From positions 3,596,001 through 3,660,000 of the forward strand of contig NZ_JAUSZM010000003.1 of the NCBI RefSeq assembly GCF_030817655.1: a stretch of 64,000 nucleotides of DNA, given 5' to 3'. Below the pieces are notes generated by a model. That model worked only from the letters and a program-made list of their open reading frames with translations. It made no database searches and was not told the DNA's origin. Shown piece after piece: positions 59,464-64,000 of this stretch. The translations under genes and the position numbers were made by a program. This DNA comes from Streptomyces sp. V4I2. GTDB lineage: Bacteria > Actinomycetota > Actinomycetes > Streptomycetales > Streptomycetaceae. Position 1 is the stretch's first letter. Each line of letters starts with the position of its first letter.

Positions 59464-60693
59464 TTACAAACACCTGAGTCCTAGCTGCACGCAGGCCAGC
59501 AGGGCCACCTCGGTGTCCAGTCTGTTCTCGGTGAGCGGGTGGCCGAGTATGTCCTCGGCCTTGCGTACGCGGTAGTGGACGGTGTTCTTGTGGACGTGCA
59601 GGCGTGCGGCGGCGTCGGTAAAGCTGCCTCGCGCCTCGAGGAAGACTTGCACGGTCTGGCGCAGGCGGACCGTGGCCTCATCGTCGCGCATGAGGTCGCC
59701 GAGGACGCGTTCGGCCCAAGCTCTGACATCGGCGAGGTGGCCGACGAGGAGGCCGGCCAGTGCGACCTGGGAGTGGAGGACGAGTACGCGGTCGGGGACC
59801 GCTCCGGTGGCGGCTACGCTGCGGGTGCGTTGTGCGTCCCGGAACGTCTGCCGGAATCCGTCGAGTCCCGAAGACACGTCACCGACGGCGATACGGAGTG
59901 CGGGGTACTCGCGGAGCTCGCCTTCGAGTCGATGAACGTCGAGGATCGGCTTGCCGACGGAGGAGATCCACGCCCAGCAGGTCTCCTCGTCGGCGGAGAT
60001 CGTCAGTGGCACCTTGCCGATGGCCGCGGCCAGCATCGCCGCGCCCGCGCGGAGCTGGGCCGAGACATGGCCGGCCGATCCGGGCCCGGTCCAGATGATC
60101 GCGGCGAGGTGCCATCCGCGCAGAGACGTCGACAGCATCTTCTCGGCCGAGGCGAGGTCGAGTCCCTCGGTGTCGAGCACGGCGCGGACCTGGGCGGCGC
60201 GAGTCGCGTCGGAGCGTGCGTCCCAACGTCTGCGTTCGTCCTCGTAGATGTCGATGACACCCTCGACGACCTGGTCGATGTAGCTGTTCGTCAGGAGCGT
60301 GATTCTGCTCGTTGCCGTCAGCGCCTCGTCTGTGGACAGGTCGAGGTGCCGAAGGGCGGCCATCGCCCACTGCCCGAACATGTGCTCGCCGAGGCGGTAG
60401 GCCCGCAGCAGCCCCTCCAGGGACAGATCGTGCTGGGCGAAACGGCGGGCGTACTCGGCCGCGGCCGGCGGCACGGTGATGTCGTCGAGGGAGATGTTCA
60501 AGGCCAGCATGTCGACGATGGCCGTCAGGTTCGACGAGGTGCTGGCGATCATCAGTTTTCGTACGGCGTCGTCGTGGCGGAACTCGGGGATGACGTCGAC
60601 GAACATCGAGGTCATCCCCGCGGTCAGGTTCTCGAGATCGGCCTGGATGCTCCTGGCGACATCCCGCACGACCACGTCGACATGGGTGCTCAC
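59464..60693 (-). CDS. PucR/CdaR-family transcriptional regulator
   Basis: 409 residues from GTG 60693. The N-terminal 170 residues are helical (LAAIVDMLALNISLDDITVP-like, RFAQHDLSLEGLLRAYRLGEHMFGQWAM) as in the RsbT-like PucR group. The middle is a GGDEF-like degenerate fold, and the C-terminal HTH (DAAARLHVHKNTVHYRVRKAEDILG) is intact. These proteins activate catabolic genes in response to an unknown ligand. It is divergent from an acyl-CoA ligase/DUF3556 operon, with a 19-base palindrome between them. Confidence 0.88.
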   Translation of the reverse strand: MSTHVDVVVRDVARSIQADLENLTAGMTSMFVDVIPEFRHDDAVRKLMIASTSSNLTAIVDMLALNISLDDITVPPAAAEYARRFAQHDLSLEGLLRAYRLGEHMFGQWAMAALRHLDLSTDEALTATSRITLLTNSYIDQVVEGVIDIYEDERRRWDARSDATRAAQVRAVLDTEGLDLASAEKMLSTSLRGWHLAAIIWTGPGSAGHVSAQLRAGAAMLAAAIGKVPLTISADEETCWAWISSVGKPILDVHRLEGELREYPALRIAVGDVSSGLDGFRQTFRDAQRTRSVAATGAVPDRVLVLHSQVALAGLLVGHLADVRAWAERVLGDLMRDDEATVRLRQTVQVFLEARGSFTDAAARLHVHKNTVHYRVRKAEDILGHPLTENRLDTEVALLACVQLGLRCL

Positions 60694-60778
60694 ACGGGGA
60701 CGATACCCAACAATTCCCGCACGGAGGCACCCGGCGGCGCGGCGAACTCGCCCACATGTTCGACCGTTCTGTTCTCGC

Positions 60779-60797
60779 TTTGTGTCGGCGACACAAA
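60779..60797. promoter_or_regulatory. 19-base perfect palindrome in a divergent promoter
   Basis: TTTGTGTCG-G-CGACACAAA lies midway between the PucR-type gene (86 bases from its start) and the acyl-CoA ligase (104 bases). It is the probable binding site of PucR or of a TetR-type repressor encoded beyond the window. Confidence 0.7.
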
Positions 60798-60900
60798 ACA
60801 CCGGCCCTGCACTGGGATGCAAGCCCATAGTCGGCCGCGTGCGCCCAACCTATCTTTTCCTCACTACCTTCGTCACGGTACGACTCAATGATGAGGAAAC

Positions 60901-62364
60901 GTGCTGCACATCTCTGAATTGCCTGATGTCCGGGCCGCCCGGAACCCCACGGGCCCCTGCATTGAGGACGACCACGAGCAGCTGGACAACCGGGATTTCC
61001 TGGCGCGTGTCAGAAACACGGCGGCCGCCCTGCGCACACACGGAATAGGTGCTGGGGACGTGGTCGCGGTGATTCTGCCGAATCGCTTGGAACTCGTCGT
61101 CATCATGTTCGCGGCATGGCGGCTGGGCGCCGCGGTCACACCCGTGAATCCCGGGCTCGCCGATGCGGAGGCGCGGCATCAGATCGAGGACTCCGCGGCA
61201 AAGGTGGTGATCGCCGACGACAGTTCCCGCGCCTTCGGGACGCTCGACGTGGCCGCCGTGACGGACGCCCCGCTCGCGGATGACGGCCCAGCCCCCTACG
61301 CCATTGCCTGTGCATCCGACTCCCTCGCCCTGATCATCTACACGAGCGGCACCACGGGGCGTCCGAAGGGCGTGATGCTCGACCACGCCAACGTCGCCGC
61401 GATGTGCCGGATGATCATCGACGGCATCGGTCTGGACGAGACCGACCACAGCTTGTTGATCCTGCCGTTGTTCCACGTCAACGGAATCGTGGTGAGCGTG
61501 CTGTCGCCGCTGCTGGCGGGAGCGCGGGCGACGATCGGGGGCCGGTTCAGCACGTCGACGTTCTTCACCGCGGTCGAAAGCGCCCGGCCGACGTACTTCT
61601 CGGGGGTGCCGGCGATCTACGCGATGCTGATGTCGCTGCCCGACGAGGTGCGGCCGGACACCTCTTCGCTGCGCCGGGTGATCTGCGGGGCCGCACCGAT
61701 GCCCGCCGAGCTGATCGCCCGGTTCGAGAACCGGTTCGGCGTGCCGGTCGTCGAGGGCTACGGCCTGTCCGAGGGCACCTGCGCCTCGACGCTGAACCCG
61801 CCCGCCGGGCCGCGCAAGCCCGGCACGGTCGGGCTCCCGCTGCCCGGTCAGACCGTCGCCGTGATGGACGACGAGGGCAACCTGCTCGACGACGGGTCGG
61901 CGGGCGAGGTGGTGGTCCGGGGTCCGAACATCATGCGCGGCTACCTCGGACTGCCGGACGAGACGGCCAGCACCGTCATCGACGGCTGGCTGCACACCGG
62001 CGACGTCGGGCGCTTCGACGCCGACGGCTATCTCGTCCTGGTCGACAGGATCAAGGACATGATCATCCGAGGCGGGGAGAACATCTACCCCAAGGAGATC
62101 GAGAACGTTCTGCACACCCACCCGGCGGTACTGGAAGCGGCGGTGGTCGGCGCCCCCGATCCGGTGCTCGGCGAGCTCCCGGTCGCGCACGTCGTGCCGC
62201 TGCCGGGTGTGGCGGTCACCGCCGGTGAACTCATCGAGCACTGCCGTGGCTCGCTGGCCCGGGCCAAGGTACCGGTAACGGTATTTGTTACGGATTCCCT
62301 GCCGAGGAATCCGGTGGGGAAGATCGATAAACGGATTCTTCGTTCGATCACGGTGAACCCGTAG
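60901..62364 (+). CDS. acyl-CoA synthetase (AMP-forming ligase)
   Basis: 487 residues from GTG 60901 (GAGGAAAC upstream). Adenylate-forming motifs: YTSGTTGRPKG, LFHVNGIVVSVL, EGYGLSEGTCASTLN, WLHTGDVGRFD, RGGENIYPKEIENVL and the C-terminal Lys in RNPVGKIDKR. It activates a carboxylic acid, perhaps a fatty or steroid side-chain acid, to the CoA thioester. The downstream DUF3556 membrane protein and the PucR-type regulator suggest an inducible lipid or xenobiotic catabolic unit that continues past the window. Confidence 0.9.
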   Translation: MLHISELPDVRAARNPTGPCIEDDHEQLDNRDFLARVRNTAAALRTHGIGAGDVVAVILPNRLELVVIMFAAWRLGAAVTPVNPGLADAEARHQIEDSAAKVVIADDSSRAFGTLDVAAVTDAPLADDGPAPYAIACASDSLALIIYTSGTTGRPKGVMLDHANVAAMCRMIIDGIGLDETDHSLLILPLFHVNGIVVSVLSPLLAGARATIGGRFSTSTFFTAVESARPTYFSGVPAIYAMLMSLPDEVRPDTSSLRRVICGAAPMPAELIARFENRFGVPVVEGYGLSEGTCASTLNPPAGPRKPGTVGLPLPGQTVAVMDDEGNLLDDGSAGEVVVRGPNIMRGYLGLPDETASTVIDGWLHTGDVGRFDADGYLVLVDRIKDMIIRGGENIYPKEIENVLHTHPAVLEAAVVGAPDPVLGELPVAHVVPLPGVAVTAGELIEHCRGSLARAKVPVTVFVTDSLPRNPVGKIDKRILRSITVNP

Positions 62365-62445
62365 AGGATTCACTCTCGGTATTGACCCAGAGATTTTCGG
62401 GTGCGGGCCGCCATGCCAAAAAACAGTAGAAGAAAGGCCAGAACA

Positions 62446-64000
62446 ATGGGGTTCAAAACAGGCAACTTTCCACCCGTCGAGCAGGAGGAATTCCTGGAGA
62501 AGCCACTTCAGGAACGACTGAGAGTACTGGCCCTGCACTGGGTGGAATACGGCTTCGGTACACCGAAGGTGATTCCGACGACCTACGTGGTCAAGGTTCT
62601 CTTCCTCTACTTGCTCGCAGGGGCGGCCCTGACGACCTGGACCTCGGATGTCGGCCCGTTCTGGAACGTCATGAACTGGTGGAACGAGCCGGTCGTCTAC
62701 CAGAAGCTGGTGCTGTGGACGGTCTTCCTGGAAACGCTCGGGGTGGCGGGGTCGTGGGGCCCGATCGCCGGCAAGTTCAAGCCGATGACCGGCGGGATCC
62801 TGTTCTGGGCCCGGCCGGGCACCATCCGGCTGCGGCCGTGGAAGCGGGTGCCGTTCACGGGTGGGGACCGCCGCACGGCCGGTGACGTACTGCTCTACCT
62901 GGCCTTCCTGGTGTCCCTGCTCCTGGCGGTCCTCCTGCCCGGTGTGCCGACCGCGTCGCTCACCGAGGCGCTGCCGGACAACACCTCCGGGCTGGTGCGC
63001 CCGGCCCTGCTGGTTGCACCGATCGTCCTCTACGTGCTGAACGGCCTGCGGGACAAGACGGTCTTCCTGGCCGCCCGTGGCGAGCAGTACCTGCCCGCGT
63101 TGGTGTTCTTCGCCGTCCTGCCGTTCACCGACATGATCCTCGCGGCGAAGCTGCTGATCTGCATGGTGTGGATAGGCGCGGGGGTGTCGAAGTTCGGGCT
63201 GCACTTCACCAGCGTCGTCCCTCCGATGATCTCCAACAGCCCGTGCGTCCCGTCCAGGCGGATCAAGCGGCTGCACTACCGTGACTTCCCCCGCGACATC
63301 CGCCCGTCGAAGGTCGCGACCTTCATCGCGCACGTCGGCGGCTCGACCGTCGAGATCGTCACCCCGCTGGTGCTGCTGTTCTCCACGAACCGCTGGCTCG
63401 CGCTCGCCGGTGCGGTGCTGATGGTTGTCTTCCACCTGTTCATCACCTCCACGTTCCCGCTGGCCGTGCCCCTGGAGTGGAACCTCCTGTTCGCCTACAT
63501 CGCGGTCTTCCTGTTCCTCGGCTTCCCCGCCTGGGACGGGTATGGCATCGGTGACATGTCCTCGCCGTGGCTGACCGTCGGGGTCGCCGCCGGACTGGCG
63601 TTCTTCCCGGTCCTCGGAAACCTGCGCCCGGACCTGGTGTCGTTCCTGCCCTCGATGCGGCAGTACGCGGGCAACTGGGCCTCCGCGCTGTGGGTCTTCG
63701 CGCCGGGCGCGGAGGAGAAGCTGAACTCACTGCCGCACCGTCCGACGAAGAACCAGGTCGACCAGCTCCAGGCGATGGGCTACCCGCCGGCGGTCGCTGA
63801 GATCACTATGCAGCAGACGATCGCCTGGAGATCGATGCACAGCCAGGGCCGCGGCCTGTTCTCGGTGCTGCTGAAGAACCTTCCCGACCTCGACCGACGC
63901 ACTGTGCGGGAAGCGGAGTTCGGCTGCAACTCGCTGATCGGGTTCAACTTCGGCGACGGCCACCTGCACAACATCGACCTGATCAACGCCGTGCAGGCGC
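62446..64000 (+). CDS. DUF3556 multispanning membrane protein (3' end outside window)
   Basis: 518 codons are visible with no stop; the frame runs off the right edge. ATG 62446 follows AGAAAGG. It has an N-terminal soluble segment (KTGNFPPVEQEEFLEKPLQERL), about eight membrane helices and a C-terminal part beginning near residue 420 (LNSLPHRPTKNQVDQLQAMG). This matches the DUF3556 family, known mainly from mycolic-acid actinobacteria and often beside acyl-CoA synthetases and lipid genes. The function is unknown. It is 81 bases downstream of the acyl-CoA ligase and likely in the same operon. Confidence 0.82.
   Translation, partial: MGFKTGNFPPVEQEEFLEKPLQERLRVLALHWVEYGFGTPKVIPTTYVVKVLFLYLLAGAALTTWTSDVGPFWNVMNWWNEPVVYQKLVLWTVFLETLGVAGSWGPIAGKFKPMTGGILFWARPGTIRLRPWKRVPFTGGDRRTAGDVLLYLAFLVSLLLAVLLPGVPTASLTEALPDNTSGLVRPALLVAPIVLYVLNGLRDKTVFLAARGEQYLPALVFFAVLPFTDMILAAKLLICMVWIGAGVSKFGLHFTSVVPPMISNSPCVPSRRIKRLHYRDFPRDIRPSKVATFIAHVGGSTVEIVTPLVLLFSTNRWLALAGAVLMVVFHLFITSTFPLAVPLEWNLLFAYIAVFLFLGFPAWDGYGIGDMSSPWLTVGVAAGLAFFPVLGNLRPDLVSFLPSMRQYAGNWASALWVFAPGAEEKLNSLPHRPTKNQVDQLQAMGYPPAVAEITMQQTIAWRSMHSQGRGLFSVLLKNLPDLDRRTVREAEFGCNSLIGFNFGDGHLHNIDLINAVQA

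Noticed and set aside
1..64000. CRISPR arrays, rRNA genes, intact insertion sequences and complete tRNA genes
   Set aside because: No regularly spaced repeats, rRNA-like sequence or intact transposase was seen; the only RNA-gene signal is the tRNA 3' fragment at 58959-59005.

Overview
The window is high-GC actinobacterial DNA, almost certainly a Streptomyces chromosome. The evidence is strong third-position G/C bias, many GTG starts, ATGA/GTGA start-stop overlaps, rare TTA codons, Tat and lipobox signals, and families typical of the genus (SARP, RsbA/STAS, CBM13-type secreted hydrolases, Mbl next to a mat operon). The block matC-matB-carboxyltransferase ... mbl looks like core chromosome; the right half is more mosaic.

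Left part (1-19,400). A tightly overlapped operon reads rightward: the end of a DUF3367/arabinofuranosyltransferase-like membrane protein, a PapA-like condensation-fold acyltransferase, a SAM methyltransferase, a DMT-type membrane protein, a Trm112-like protein and a frameshifted FkbM methyltransferase. I infer that it makes or exports a surface glycolipid. Next comes an IclR-controlled operon with a polar-amino-acid-type ABC importer and a PfkB sugar kinase, then an ATP-grasp protein, a MerR-PP2C fusion, a small ArsR-like repressor with a palindrome in its promoter, a Tat-exported serine hydrolase, and a malonate operon (GntR regulator, MatC, MatB, fused carboxyltransferase).

Centre (19,480-38,300). 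Four overlapping or closely spaced genes encode a vWA-MoxR-type NTP-dependent conflict system: a Trypco1 protein, a trypsin fused to VMAP-C, a MoxR AAA+ ATPase and a 1,474-residue scaffold with SAV_2336-type vWA-like, pseudokinase, SARP/BTAD and degraded HAD domains. The first gene carries a TTA codon at position 4, which suggests bldA-dependent expression. Immediately downstream is an Mbl/MreB-like actin whose nucleotide loop is also degraded. RsbA/STAS and STAS-ANTAR regulators, a leaderless LLM oxidoreductase, a DUF2235 hydrolase with an unknown partner, a P1B-4 metal ATPase with a divergent ArsR sensor, and two lipoproteins follow.

Right part (38,300-64,000). Secreted carbohydrate-active enzymes (a GH5-CBM13 protein and a large six-hairpin-type hydrolase with CBM, F5/8 and RICIN domains) alternate with acquired or decaying DNA: an IS3-type remnant, a G+C-poor crotonase, an ISKra4-type remnant, TetR and VanW fragments, and a 3' tRNA(CAU) fragment that looks like an attachment-site scar. 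Intact blocks are a cysteine-nucleophile alpha/beta hydrolase with a cholesterol-oxidase-like GMC flavoprotein, a 1,206-residue SARP-AAA regulator with two TTA codons, and a PucR regulator divergent from an acyl-CoA ligase and a DUF3556 membrane protein that runs off the window.
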